64,000 bases of DNA, taken from Prevotella sp. (GTDB lineage: Bacteria > Bacteroidota > Bacteroidia > Bacteroidales > Bacteroidaceae). The DNA is taken from assembly GCA_017459445.1 (NCBI GenBank), contig JAFUDJ010000011.1, forward strand, positions 47,562-111,561, given 5' to 3'. A program made the translations under genes and the position numbers. Each line of letters opens with the position of its first letter. Within the stretch, counting starts at the first letter, position 1. This document shows positions 39,258 through 48,829 of this stretch, piece after piece. The notes beneath the pieces were generated by a model, which did no database searches, was not told where the DNA came from, and saw only the letters and a program-made list of their open reading frames with translations.

Positions 39258-40187
39258 TCACACGCCCTCTTTTTCACTGACGACATAGACGGGACGCCCT
39301 TTCGTCTCGTAGAAGATGCGTCCCAGGTATTCACCGATGATACCCAACGACAAGAGCTGTACCCCTCCTAAGAAAAGGATGACGGTCAGCAACGTGGGAT
39401 AACCTCTGACGGGGTCGTCCCAGATGATGGTTTTGACCAGCACATAGCACATGTAGAGGAAGGCCACGGCAGAGACGGCCAGTCCCAGAATGGTGGCCAT
39501 GCGCAGCGGGGCGGTCGTGAACGAGGTGATGCCGTCGACGGCCAGGTTCAGCAGTCGCAGGAAGTTAAAGGAGGAGGTTCCTGCAAAGCGGTCACCTTGT
39601 TCAAACTGAATCTCACACTTCCTGAAGCCTATCCAGCAATACATACCCTTGGTGTAGCGCTGGGTCTCACGCAGATTCTTCAGCGCATCGATGCATTTGC
39701 GGTCCAGCAGTCGGAAATCCCCTACGTTCTCCAGAATCTCAACACGGGTGGAGTGCTGCAGCAGCTTATAATATAATAAGGTGAATTTTCGGCGCAGCCA
39801 GCTTTCCTTGCCTCTGGTAATACGCTTGGCGTAGACGTCCTCATAGCCCTCTTCCCATTTGGCCAGCATGTCAGGAATAGCCGTGGGCGGGTGCTGCAGG
39901 TCAGCATCCATGATGACCATACAGTCGCCCGTGGCATGGTCGAAGCCTGCCAGCATGGCGTTCTCCTTGCCGAAGTTACGCGACAGGCTGACGTAACAGA
40001 TGCGCGGGTCGTCAGCCCGCAGTTGCCGAATGACTTCCAAGGTGCGGTCACTGCTGCCGTCATTGACCATCAGCACTTCCCATAAATACTCGCCGTGGGC
40101 ATCCATCAGCTGCCGCAGCGCTTTGTACAGGGCATTCAGCGAATCGTCTTCGTTATAACAGGGGATGAGAATCGTTACCTTTTTCAT
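39258..40187 (-). CDS. GtrB/DPM-like polyprenyl-phosphate glycosyltransferase (GT2)
   Basis: A 309-residue protein with GT2 catalytic domain (ILIPCYNEDDSLNALYKAL, VNDGSSDRT, IMDADLQHPP, with QxxRY-like segment ETQRYTKGMYCWIGFRK). Two C-terminal membrane spans follow (ATILGLAVSAVAFLYMCYVL, LLTVILFLGGVQLLSLGIIG). Such enzymes load a sugar from a nucleotide donor onto polyprenyl phosphate at the inner membrane. It is divergent from a paralogue at 40305. The minus-strand TATATTTG at 40230-40223 is its likely -7 box. Confidence 0.85.
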   Translation of the reverse strand: MKKVTILIPCYNEDDSLNALYKALRQLMDAHGEYLWEVLMVNDGSSDRTLEVIRQLRADDPRICYVSLSRNFGKENAMLAGFDHATGDCMVIMDADLQHPPTAIPDMLAKWEEGYEDVYAKRITRGKESWLRRKFTLLYYKLLQHSTRVEILENVGDFRLLDRKCIDALKNLRETQRYTKGMYCWIGFRKCEIQFEQGDRFAGTSSFNFLRLLNLAVDGITSFTTAPLRMATILGLAVSAVAFLYMCYVLVKTIIWDDPVRGYPTLLTVILFLGGVQLLSLGIIGEYLGRIFYETKGRPVYVVSEKEGV

Positions 40188-40304
40188 GATGATGATGATG
40201 TGATATATGGCTTTTTCAGATGCAAATATATAAAAAAACCATAAAATATTACCTTTTATGACGAGTTTTTTGTATTTTTGTGCACAAAAATCGAAGAAGT
40301 TTCC

Positions 40305-41246
40305 ATGGAACTGTCAATAGTATCACCCGTTTACCGTGGTGAAAAGATGTTAGACGAGCTGGTCGGGCGCATACACTCGGCCATCCATCCCTTGACAGAT
40401 GATTATGAGATTATCCTGGTCAACGACAGCTCTCCCGACAACTCATGGGAGAAAATCGAGGAGCTCTGCGCCAGGGACAAGCGGGTGAAAGGCATCAACC
40501 TGAGCCGGAATTTCGGGCAGCCGTATGCCATCACGGCAGGGCTCAGCTATGCCAAGGGAGCATACATCGCCGTCATTGACTGTGACCTGCAGAACAAGCC
40601 GGAGGACCTTCCTGCCATGTACCGGAAAGCCCTTGAGGGATATGACGTCGTCAGCGCCCGCCGCGTGGTCCGCGACGACACGTTCCTGAAGCGTATGTCG
40701 TCCACCGTTTTCCATCAGGTCTACGATTTCCTGAGTGGTTTTGAGACCGACAAGGCGGTTGCAGAGTTCGGTATTTACAGCCGGAAAATCGTAAGCGTAT
40801 ATTGCAGTATTCCGGAATACTCACGCTCCTTCGTGGAGTTGATACATACGTTGGGATTCAAAAAGAGCACCGTTGACGTGTACCATGACCACCGGCTGGA
40901 GGGTGAAAGCTCGTACAACCTGCGCCGCCTGCTCACCTTATCCTACAATTCCATTATCTCGAACAGCAACCGGCCGTTGCATTTGGCCGTCGGACTGGGA
41001 CTGGTTATGTCCATGCTTTCCTTCCTGATGGCCATCTACAACATCATAGCCAAGTTCTACGGGCTGAACGAAGTGGTGGGATATACCTCCACTATCTTTT
41101 CTATTTGGTTCGTGGGCGGGCTCCTGCTGTTTATGATGGGTGTCATGGGATTGTATATCGGTAAGATTTTTGACCAGGTCAAAGGCCGGCCTGTGTTTAT
41201 TGTCAGGGACACGTTGAATATTGAAGAAAAAGATGATACCATTTAA
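40305..41246 (+). CDS. GT2 glycosyltransferase with two C-terminal membrane spans
   Basis: The ATG at 40305 gives MELSIVSPVYRGEKMLDELV; the frame to 40278 overlaps the promoter-like TATTTTTG (40273-40280). 313 residues with LVNDSSPDNSW, VIDCDLQNKPEDLP and C-terminal spans LAVGLGLVMSMLSFLMAIYN and FVGGLLLFMMGVMGLYIGK. It is a GtrB-like relative of 39258-40187. It is the first gene of a plus-strand operon with the aminotransferase at 41233 (14-base overlap), so it probably handles an amino or deoxy sugar. Confidence 0.8.
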   Translation: MELSIVSPVYRGEKMLDELVGRIHSAIHPLTDDYEIILVNDSSPDNSWEKIEELCARDKRVKGINLSRNFGQPYAITAGLSYAKGAYIAVIDCDLQNKPEDLPAMYRKALEGYDVVSARRVVRDDTFLKRMSSTVFHQVYDFLSGFETDKAVAEFGIYSRKIVSVYCSIPEYSRSFVELIHTLGFKKSTVDVYHDHRLEGESSYNLRRLLTLSYNSIISNSNRPLHLAVGLGLVMSMLSFLMAIYNIIAKFYGLNEVVGYTSTIFSIWFVGGLLLFMMGVMGLYIGKIFDQVKGRPVFIVRDTLNIEEKDDTI

Positions 41247-42357
41247 TAAACCCTATTGCTCGGGCCGGGAAATCAGCTATATCCAAGAAGTCTGCCACTC
41301 AACAACGATGTCTGGCAACGGCCAGTTTACCAAACTTTGTCATGGATTCTTCGAGAAGCGCTATAACTTTCTGAAGTGTCTGTTGTGTACATCGGGCACG
41401 GATGCCTTGGAGATGTGCGCCATGCTCTGCAACTTGAAGCCCGGCGACGAGGTCATCGTCCCCTCTTACACCTTTGTATCGACGGCCATTGCCTTTATCC
41501 GTGAAGGGGCGTTTGTCCGTTTTGCCGACAGCGGGGCCGACAACCCGAACGTCACGGCAGCGCAGATAGAGCCGCTGATTAACGAGAGGACGAGGGTGAT
41601 AGTCGTGGTCCACTATGCCGGCATAGCCTGCGATATGGACAGCATCATGGCATTGGCAGAGAAGCACCGGCTGATAGTCGTGGAAGATGCAGCCCATGCA
41701 GTAGACTCCTATTACAAGGGGCGTCCGCTGGGCGGCATCGGACATCTGGCCGCTTTCTCCTTCCATGAGACCAAGAACATCAACTGCGGCGAGGGCGGCA
41801 TGCTGGTTGTCAACGACCAGCGGTTTGTAGGCCGGGCGGAGATAATCTGGGAGAAAGGCACTAACCGCGCGGAGTTCTACCGTGGCATGGTCAATAAATA
41901 TGGCTGGTGCGACCTGGGGTCTTCTTTCCTGCCCTCCGAATTCAATGCCGCTTTCCTTTGGGCTCAGCTGGAGCAGATGGACGACATACAGGGCAAGCGC
42001 CGTCATATCTGGGAGGGCTATGACCGGGCATTGAGAGGGAAACTGCCGGCAAGCATCACACTGCCCGCCATCCCTGAGTATGCCACTAACAACTATCACA
42101 TGTACTACCTGCTTTGTCCGTCGCTCGAAGTGCGTACTTCGCTGATGAACTACCTGAAGAACAATGGTGTACAGGCCACATTCCACTATCTGCCTTTACA
42201 CTCCAGCAGCTACTATCAGGACAAGCATGACGGGCGGGTGCTGGCCAATTGCGACCGCTATGCTGATACTTTGGTGCGGTTGCCGCTGTATTACGAATTA
42301 ACCGATGAAGACGTGGATTACATCACCAAACTTATCCTCAAGTTCTTGAAGGCATGA
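41233..42357 (+). CDS. DegT/DnrJ/EryC1 sugar aminotransferase (WecE/RffA-like)
   Basis: A 374-residue PLP enzyme. Features are TSGTDALEMCAMLCNLKPGD, EVIVPSYTFVSTA, VVEDAAHAVDSYY and FSFHETKNINCGEGG, with the PLP-binding Lys near residue 181. Overall similarity is to dTDP-4-amino-4,6-dideoxygalactose transaminase. It transaminates a dTDP-4-keto-6-deoxyhexose for surface glycans. The ATG at 41233 lies within the end of the upstream gene; the TTG at 41221 is less likely. Its TGA overlaps the next ATG (ATGA at 42354). FdtA-like isomerases at 55427-56261 could supply a 3-keto substrate. Confidence 0.85.
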   Translation: MIPFNKPYCSGREISYIQEVCHSTTMSGNGQFTKLCHGFFEKRYNFLKCLLCTSGTDALEMCAMLCNLKPGDEVIVPSYTFVSTAIAFIREGAFVRFADSGADNPNVTAAQIEPLINERTRVIVVVHYAGIACDMDSIMALAEKHRLIVVEDAAHAVDSYYKGRPLGGIGHLAAFSFHETKNINCGEGGMLVVNDQRFVGRAEIIWEKGTNRAEFYRGMVNKYGWCDLGSSFLPSEFNAAFLWAQLEQMDDIQGKRRHIWEGYDRALRGKLPASITLPAIPEYATNNYHMYYLLCPSLEVRTSLMNYLKNNGVQATFHYLPLHSSSYYQDKHDGRVLANCDRYADTLVRLPLYYELTDEDVDYITKLILKFLKA

Positions 42358-44246
42358 AAAAGGTCGTCAACGCGCTGAAATGGTTCTTTAGCAACCCTAC
42401 ATGCGTATTTTGTCTGGGCTTGGCCATTGCCTTGCTCGCCACGACATTAGAGGTCGTACGCGGCCGGAACACCAATTACTTTGACTATCAGGATTCCACC
42501 CGCATGTTCTGGGAGGGCATCAGCCCTTACAACATAGAGTATGTTGAGGCCCACGGCATCTATTTCCTCTACACTCCTGTATTCAATGTCATATTTGCGC
42601 CCATCTTCCTTTTACCATGGTGGTTAGGGCCTTACGTGTGGAATATCAGCAACTACTGCCTGTTCTCCCTGGCCATTAAGACGCTGCCGCAGCAACTGGA
42701 CAAATACAAGCACTGGATATTCCTGTTCCTGCTGCCTGTTGTGCTACAGACTATTTTCTGCTATCAGCACAACATTATAGTGGCTTACATCTACATTTTT
42801 GCCTTCAACCTGTTAGAACGCAACAAGCCTTTCTGGGCCGTGCTGCTTATCATGGTTTCTGCCACGACAAAAATATATGGGACAGCAGAGCTGGCAATCC
42901 TGTTCTGCTATCCCAAAGTATGGCGCAATTTAGGCTATTCCGTGCTCTGTGGAACGGCCTTGTTACTGCTGCCTGCCATCAATACGGCCTTTGACAATGT
43001 CTTTGTGTTGTACCAGGAGATGTTTGACATGATTGCCTCACACCACAGCGACTCCGATTTCATTGGCATTCTCTTTGCCCGTGGACTGAAACCCTTCCTG
43101 CTTCCTAACTATCGCGAAGTGCAGATGGCCGTCTTTGCCCTGCTGGGTATTGCCTTCTTTGCACGATACAAACGCTGGGGAGACTTCCGTTTCCGGGTGC
43201 TGGTATTGGCAGTTCTGACAGGATTCATGATTTTGTTCAGCGACTGTCCGGAAACACATACCTATATTATTGCCTTCCCATTCTATGCTATGGCCTATTT
43301 CCTTCAGCCGAACCGGACATGGCTGGACAGGACTTTGTTTTGGCTGTTAGTTGTCAACTTCGGTATCTTGCCGACTGATGTGCTCTGTCCGGCATGGCTA
43401 CATGACTACATCCACCAGACATTCTGGTTAGACGTATATACCTATTTCTTCTGCTGGCTGCGTATGATATGGTGGGCCGTAGGACCTTTTACGATGACAC
43501 CTGCGGCCAAGAAAGTGACAGCCATGGCATTGGTCCTTATGCTGATTCCCGCCATAGGCTTCGCACAGCAGCAAAGAACCTTCACCGTCAAGGGGGTGAC
43601 GTTCCGCATGAATTTTGTGGAAGGCGGCACCTTTACGATGGGAGCCCTTCCTAATGACACGCTGGCCGATGCTGATGAGGTGCGCCATCTTGCCAAAGTC
43701 AAAAGCTTCTATATGGGGGAGACCGAAGTAACCCAGGAGCTTTGGGAGGCCGTCGTGGGCAAGAACCGCTCCAAGCACAAGGGTGCCCAACTGCCCGTAG
43801 AGTATGTTACCTACCACATGTGCAAAGACTTCATCGTAAAGCTTAACCAGTTGACCGGGCTGAAATTCCGGCTGCCCTCGGAAGCCGAATGGGAATATGC
43901 GGCACGCGGTGGAAAGCACTCGAAAGGCTATCTGTATGCCGGCAGCAACCGTCCTGACGAAGTAGCCTATACCTATGCCAACTTCAAGGAGGGGGTGTTC
44001 ATGCCTGTCGGCCAGTTCAAACCGAACGAATTGGGCCTGTACGACATGACGGGCAGCGTCTGGGAATGGTGTGAAGACTGGTATCGTAAGACGCCTGTCA
44101 GCAAGCCATCCAGCAACTTCCATGTCATCCGTGGAGGCTGTTTCAAGAGTTCTTTACGCTACTGCCGTATCAGCAACCGCTATCTCTACGACCAGCGTCG
44201 CCGCCATGACCATGTTGGCTTCCGCCTGGCCATGTCAACACATTAG
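42354..44246 (+). CDS. Fusion of GT87-like membrane glycosyltransferase and formylglycine-enzyme-like (SUMF1) domain
   Basis: One continuous frame of 630 residues. Residues 1-380 have about ten membrane spans and the early loop RGRNTNYFDYQDSTRMFWEG, like GT87/DUF2029 mannosyltransferases. Residues 381-405 (MTPAAKKVTAMALVLMLIPA, IGFAQ) look exactly like a Sec signal peptide. They are followed by a SUMF1/FGE-sulfatase fold: MNFVEGGTFTMGA, GETEVTQELWEAVVG, FRLPSEAEWEYAARGG, GLYDMTGSVWEWCEDWY, HVIRGGCFKSSLRYC. Compared with human FGE the first active-site Cys position is Ser, so sulfatase activation is doubtful. It overlaps the aminotransferase by 4 bases. Confidence 0.8.
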   Translation: MKKVVNALKWFFSNPTCVFCLGLAIALLATTLEVVRGRNTNYFDYQDSTRMFWEGISPYNIEYVEAHGIYFLYTPVFNVIFAPIFLLPWWLGPYVWNISNYCLFSLAIKTLPQQLDKYKHWIFLFLLPVVLQTIFCYQHNIIVAYIYIFAFNLLERNKPFWAVLLIMVSATTKIYGTAELAILFCYPKVWRNLGYSVLCGTALLLLPAINTAFDNVFVLYQEMFDMIASHHSDSDFIGILFARGLKPFLLPNYREVQMAVFALLGIAFFARYKRWGDFRFRVLVLAVLTGFMILFSDCPETHTYIIAFPFYAMAYFLQPNRTWLDRTLFWLLVVNFGILPTDVLCPAWLHDYIHQTFWLDVYTYFFCWLRMIWWAVGPFTMTPAAKKVTAMALVLMLIPAIGFAQQQRTFTVKGVTFRMNFVEGGTFTMGALPNDTLADADEVRHLAKVKSFYMGETEVTQELWEAVVGKNRSKHKGAQLPVEYVTYHMCKDFIVKLNQLTGLKFRLPSEAEWEYAARGGKHSKGYLYAGSNRPDEVAYTYANFKEGVFMPVGQFKPNELGLYDMTGSVWEWCEDWYRKTPVSKPSSNFHVIRGGCFKSSLRYCRISNRYLYDQRRRHDHVGFRLAMSTH

Positions 44247-44250
44247 CTGA

Positions 44251-45096
44251 TTACGATTTGTTCTGGCGCATATAGTCGGGAAAGGTTAGCGACCACCGTG
44301 TCCTGCTCCACTTGCGTTGCAGGGTTGGGTAGTCAGCCAAGCGCTTATACGGCAAGCGTTTCTGCAGCCAAGGACGGTGAATCTTTTCTTTGACAAAGTT
44401 GCCATATAGCTCGAATTCAGAGAAACCGGCTATGTAACTTCGGTCGTAGCTGTCGATGATGACGTCTGTCCAACTGGAACTTCCATGTTGCTGCTCCAGG
44501 GTTTTGTGTAAGTTCCTTAATTGTTCCTTGTCGAACAGCATTTTGTGGTCAACATAGGACAGCGAGGCCAACGGGAGGCCGGGAATGAGGCGTTGAATAT
44601 TGTCATAATAAGGCTGATGCTGCTCATAGCTCATATAGAACACGGTTTTACCTTCAGCCGTCAGGAACACATGCGGACGAATAAGGACATGGTCTGCATC
44701 AATGCACAGGAAGTGGCGGCAAGTCCCAATCTTACCACTCAGCTTTACCAATTGCTGGAACAGCCATCCGCTACGGTCTGCTTCCCGGCCGTCGGCAAAG
44801 CGTATCTTCAGCTTCAAGTCTTTGGGGGACAAGCCAAACAGGCTTTTCTCGTCAACGAAGCAGAGGTCGTATTGCTGACAGAAGGAAATAATGTCATCTT
44901 GCTTGGGGGCAACGATGTAAATCTGCTTGATAGGATGCTCTACGCAATGACGTACCCCTTCTAAACAGAGAGGCAAAATATGCAAATCCTTGGAGATGAT
45001 TGGTATCACAACGTCAATAGGCTCCTCGGATGGAGTGAGTTTGCGGAATGGTCGCCACGCAAACAGACGGTATCTTATTTTACGGAGTTGGGACAT
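44251..45096 (-). CDS. DUF6492-like putative glycosyltransferase
   Basis: A 281-residue soluble protein. It starts with IDVVIPIISKDLHILPLCLE, then has IYIVAPKQDDI, a central DxD-type motif in HFLCIDADHVLIRPHVFL, and WTDVIIDSYDRSYIAGFSEFE near the end. The layout matches the DUF6492 group, considered GT-A-like transferases acting in polysaccharide clusters (from memory). It is first in the minus-strand run 48698-44251 only by position; it is the last gene transcribed, 5 bases after the GT11-like gene. The sugar is unknown. Confidence 0.65.
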   Translation of the reverse strand: MSQLRKIRYRLFAWRPFRKLTPSEEPIDVVIPIISKDLHILPLCLEGVRHCVEHPIKQIYIVAPKQDDIISFCQQYDLCFVDEKSLFGLSPKDLKLKIRFADGREADRSGWLFQQLVKLSGKIGTCRHFLCIDADHVLIRPHVFLTAEGKTVFYMSYEQHQPYYDNIQRLIPGLPLASLSYVDHKMLFDKEQLRNLHKTLEQQHGSSSWTDVIIDSYDRSYIAGFSEFELYGNFVKEKIHRPWLQKRLPYKRLADYPTLQRKWSRTRWSLTFPDYMRQNKS

Positions 45097-45101
45097 AGCA
45101 A

Positions 45102-45932
45102 TTATATGATTCTTCTAAACCAATAGTCAAACAACCGGAAAGCGTCGGCCGTCATGCTGTCAGCATTGGCCGTATCCATCCTGAAAAGGGGAATGTCACG
45201 ATACATCGCCGCAACAAGCGAGAAGGTGCTGGGAGGCCCGATGAGGTAGTCACACGCTGAAAGCATGAATAAATCTTCGGGGGCACTACCCCGGAGATGG
45301 TGAATGCGGACGTCAGGACAGAGCATTTGGAACCGCTCTTCCGTCACTTCTGCATCATTAGTGGACAAATAGACATGAACATCCTTGTCCCGGTGCATCT
45401 CAGAAAACTTGTTAATATACAGGGCATAGACATCATCCTGATAGTAATATCTGCCGCCGGCCCATTCCGAATAGTCACCACGACGGATGTGGACTCCTAA
45501 TCGCAGCACCGTTTTACCAGTCTTCTGTTCCAAGTCCAGCATCTTCTGCCTGACGGGTCTTGTGTACTTGTCGTCTATTGTGAATAGGTTGCAAATGTCC
45601 TGACGATACTTCAAAAAGAGGCTATAGAACCTCACATGCCAGCCACTGACAACAATATGACGATGGCGCAGCATTTTCCTTTCAAGGGCCTCATGGTCGC
45701 ACGTTGCATACTTGAAACTGGCAGTTGGCAATAGGTGCAGGGCTGCCGCATACTTAGCCAGCAGGTAGAGCGGGAAACTGGTCAATGGGGTGTGGCGTAT
45801 CTTGAAATAGGGATATTTATAGCTGAAACGCATGGAGATGACTTTCCGTCCATGCTCCCTGCCCCATGCATAGACATGGGCGTATTGCAACAGGTTGTTG
45901 CACATTTGGCTCTTATCACGTGCGAAAATCAT
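45102..45932 (-). CDS. GT11-like fucosyltransferase
   Basis: A 276-residue protein with the GT11 donor-site motif LGVHIRRGDYSEW near residue 145, DVHVYLSTNDAEV near 205, and LSACDYLIGPPSTFSLVAA near 230. The N-terminal SQMCNNLLQYAHVYAWGREH is also typical. It probably transfers fucose or a related 6-deoxyhexose from a GDP donor in the cytoplasm during glycan assembly. It is 4 bases downstream of the LTA-synthase-type gene, so translationally linked. Confidence 0.8.
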   Translation of the reverse strand: MIFARDKSQMCNNLLQYAHVYAWGREHGRKVISMRFSYKYPYFKIRHTPLTSFPLYLLAKYAAALHLLPTASFKYATCDHEALERKMLRHRHIVVSGWHVRFYSLFLKYRQDICNLFTIDDKYTRPVRQKMLDLEQKTGKTVLRLGVHIRRGDYSEWAGGRYYYQDDVYALYINKFSEMHRDKDVHVYLSTNDAEVTEERFQMLCPDVRIHHLRGSAPEDLFMLSACDYLIGPPSTFSLVAAMYRDIPLFRMDTANADSMTADAFRLFDYWFRRII

Positions 45933-45936
45933 CTTA

Positions 45937-47745
45937 TTACCGTTTGTCTAAGTCATCATATAAAATCTGAAGATATGCCTTGGCGTCATGCTCCAAGCTA
46001 TCAGTATCATGGCCGTTGGCCATGATGGTCCTCCCGGAAACGTTGTCGTAGACAATACTGCTGCTGTCATTCACTAATCCCATGGCGTCAGGAAAGGTGA
46101 AGAAGGCGAAGTGGGGAGCGGCCTCGTCAAGCAAATCCTTGGAATACACAAAATCACGGTGGTCGATGCCCAGCATTGCCAACAGGGTCGCAGCAATATC
46201 TATCTGTGAGCCAATCACATCAAAGGAACCTTTGACGCCTGCTGCGCCACCCGTGATAATGAACGGTATTTTATAGCGCCACGTAAGATAATTGTCAGCA
46301 TTGTCAGGCCACGCACCGAGATGGTCGGGTACGATGGCCACGAGGGTATTCTTCCAACAAGGCAGTGCCTTTAGCCCATCTATAAACTTGCCCAGACAGG
46401 CATCGGCGTAAGAAAAGGCATTGAGTACAGGGCTGTTCTTTATTTTGTTATAGTCCGGTACGTCGAACGGTTCGTGACTGCTTGACGTCATAATGCTCCG
46501 GAAGAAAGGTCCTGCCGTTTGTTCTCCCTTGATGTCCTCTAAGACACGGTTGAAGACTGGGCCATCAGCTACACCCCATTTGCCTGTATGCAGCCTGACG
46601 GGAAAGTCTGTTTCTGATACAACCTCTTGAAAGCCTGTACCCATAAAATACGACCGCATATTACTGTAGTTGATGTCGCCACCATAGTAAAACGTCGTTT
46701 GGTAGCCGTGCTTGGCCAACGTACCAGCTATGGAAGGGAGCGAAGTACTCCTTCGCGGCATGTCCATTACGCTCATGGTAGGCTGTGCCGGAAATCCACT
46801 GTGGATGGACACTAACGCCCGGTCAGTACGGAAGCTATTGGAATAGAAGCGGCTGAAGTACATGCCTTCGTCAGCCAGCCTCAAAAGATTGGGAGTTACT
46901 CCTTTTACCCTCATGAGGGTGTCAGAGAAACTCTCCAGCACAATTAGTATGACATGAGGGCGTCGGGGAGTGGAGGAGACTTGCTGTCGCAATGCCGTAT
47001 ATGACATTTTCCGGAAACGTGATGCCGCTTCATCTTCATCCATGAAACGGTATCTGTTACCTATTTCTTCATGATGTACCACAGCTTCAACAAAACTGAA
47101 GACCGGATTGACCGCCGCATGATTCAGCCGAATGTTCTCAGAGAAGTAAACACTGCCGGTGTGATTGGTTCCCGTGCCTACTCCACCACGGATAGGCAAT
47201 AGCAATGAAGCGGTAAGGACAAGCAGCAGCACCGATACTGCCGCCCGCTTTCTGATACGAAGTGTGCTTTCATGCGGCAAGGCCGGCATACACCGGCATA
47301 TTGCTATAGTGACAATAGTAATTGCCGTGACAGCAGCCAGCAACTGCCACCACGCCATACTGGCCAAAGCGTCTGCCGGAGATGTACGTATATATAATAA
47401 GGAGGTATCGTCAAGAGGAAAGCCCCAATATTGATACAGTCCGATATTTGCAGTATATGCCAATGCTGATAAAAAAGCGGCAAGCACAAAATACCCTCGC
47501 CACAGCACGTGCATCACATGGTGATGACACCATAGCTTGATGATGAGCAGCAGACCAGGTAACAGCGTGAGGTAGCCGGCAATGGCGATGTCAAGGCGCA
47601 AACCATACCACAGCACCGGCAACTGCTGGTAAAAGGAACTCTCGCCGAGCATATCATGATTAATCAGCAAAAAGGCCACCTTGCTGATAATACCTATGAG
47701 AATCCAAAGCAGGAACACCTTGAAAAAGACCCGTATACTCCGCAT
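45937..47745 (-). CDS. LTA synthase-type phosphoglycerol/phosphoethanolamine transferase
   Basis: The ATG at 47745 overlaps the upstream TGA (TGATG) and gives MRSIRVFFKVFLLWILIGII; the longer frame is rejected. The 602-residue protein has five N-terminal membrane spans (to ~170) and a periplasmic sulfatase-fold domain from about 240. Motifs are VILIVLESFSD (metal site), SFRTDRALVSIHSG (probable nucleophile Thr near 302), MTSSSHEPF and VAIVPDHLGAW. It modifies a surface glycan or lipid with a phospho-substituent at the outer face of the inner membrane. It is part of an operon with an LpxL-type gene. Confidence 0.85.
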   Translation of the reverse strand: MRSIRVFFKVFLLWILIGIISKVAFLLINHDMLGESSFYQQLPVLWYGLRLDIAIAGYLTLLPGLLLIIKLWCHHHVMHVLWRGYFVLAAFLSALAYTANIGLYQYWGFPLDDTSLLYIRTSPADALASMAWWQLLAAVTAITIVTIAICRCMPALPHESTLRIRKRAAVSVLLLVLTASLLLPIRGGVGTGTNHTGSVYFSENIRLNHAAVNPVFSFVEAVVHHEEIGNRYRFMDEDEAASRFRKMSYTALRQQVSSTPRRPHVILIVLESFSDTLMRVKGVTPNLLRLADEGMYFSRFYSNSFRTDRALVSIHSGFPAQPTMSVMDMPRRSTSLPSIAGTLAKHGYQTTFYYGGDINYSNMRSYFMGTGFQEVVSETDFPVRLHTGKWGVADGPVFNRVLEDIKGEQTAGPFFRSIMTSSSHEPFDVPDYNKIKNSPVLNAFSYADACLGKFIDGLKALPCWKNTLVAIVPDHLGAWPDNADNYLTWRYKIPFIITGGAAGVKGSFDVIGSQIDIAATLLAMLGIDHRDFVYSKDLLDEAAPHFAFFTFPDAMGLVNDSSSIVYDNVSGRTIMANGHDTDSLEHDAKAYLQILYDDLDKR

Positions 47746-48698
47746 CAGCTCTTTGGTTTTATTCCGCCATGGGTAATCCTTAGCCACTCTTCCTTTGTAC
47801 GCTTCCATCGGCGATGGCTCCACAACCAATATGAAGGGCCACGCCGGATAGTTGCCTCCAGCATCTTGGAATACTGCTCTGTAATCCAGAACTGCTCTTG
47901 TTCCTTTGGTTCTGTAGTTATGCGTTTGTACTCAGCCACATAGTAGCCTCGTCGAATGCGCCTTACATCCAAATAGTAAACATCCATGTCAAGTTTCTGC
48001 ATAATGCGCTCGGCACCTGTAAACCATGGCGTCTCGTGGTGGAGGAAGTCGTTCCAGTAATAGATGTTGTCCCAAAAAGGAGCTTGGTCGGCGATGAAGC
48101 CAACAAGAACGGGTTTCCCTTCGTTCCGGTATTTCACCAAATATTTGATGGATTTGTCCATGGTGATGTTTATACCTCCGAAACGGTGACGTGTATATAG
48201 GATGAGTCGGTCGGTAACATAATTTTCCAGAGAATGATAAAGTTGTGTACACAGACACATGTTCGGGTCTACCCACAATGGCATGCTGCTAACCCACTCC
48301 CAATTGCCATAATGTCCTAAGAAGACACCGCACGAGCGGCCTTTACGAACAGACTCTTCCAATAGTTCCACCCCCTTGAAACGCATTCTCCGCTTCATGT
48401 TCCACTTAGAGATGGAGAAATACTTCACGCTCTCGAATAAAAGGTCGCAGAAGTGCGTGTAGAACCGCCGCTCTATCATCCACAGCCTGGTGGGCGAAAG
48501 CTCAGGGAACGAGCTTTTAATGTTCTCATGAACGACTTGGCGGCGATAGCGAATCACATGGAACAGGAATATTGACACGATGCTGGAAACGGCATGCAAG
48601 AACCACATCGGCAACAATGATACCAGATACCATATCCCAAACAAGATGTAGTAGGCTATGTTTTTAAGTGTTCTGTATCGTTCCTTGTTGTAACTCAT
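47745..48698 (-). CDS. LpxL/HtrB-type lysophospholipid acyltransferase
   Basis: A 317-residue protein with one N-terminal span (NIAYYILFGIWYLVSLLPMW). The HX4E catalytic motif is in GVFLGHYGNWEWVS near residue 128. GFIADQAPFWDN and WFTGAERIMQKLDMDVYYLD are acceptor/donor elements of the lipid A acyltransferase family. It adds a secondary acyl chain to a lipid A precursor or a similar lipid at the inner membrane. It is the first gene of the minus-strand operon (acyltransferase, LTA synthase type, GT11, DUF6492). Confidence 0.85.
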   Translation of the reverse strand: MSYNKERYRTLKNIAYYILFGIWYLVSLLPMWFLHAVSSIVSIFLFHVIRYRRQVVHENIKSSFPELSPTRLWMIERRFYTHFCDLLFESVKYFSISKWNMKRRMRFKGVELLEESVRKGRSCGVFLGHYGNWEWVSSMPLWVDPNMCLCTQLYHSLENYVTDRLILYTRHRFGGINITMDKSIKYLVKYRNEGKPVLVGFIADQAPFWDNIYYWNDFLHHETPWFTGAERIMQKLDMDVYYLDVRRIRRGYYVAEYKRITTEPKEQEQFWITEQYSKMLEATIRRGPSYWLWSHRRWKRTKEEWLRITHGGIKPKS

Positions 48699-48829
48699 TC
48701 TTGGAAAACCTCTTTAATATGTGTTTTTAATAAAAACGAGGTTTTTCTACATTTATTTTGAAAATGTTGTATAATTGCCAAATTATTTGTATATTTGCAG
48801 CACTTTATCAAAAGAATCAGCAACGGGTA

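Noticed and set aside
43480-43580. Frameshift or assembly error joining two genes
   Set aside because: The frame is uninterrupted, spans and domain remain in register, and the join falls exactly at a signal peptide; kept as a true fusion pending read data.
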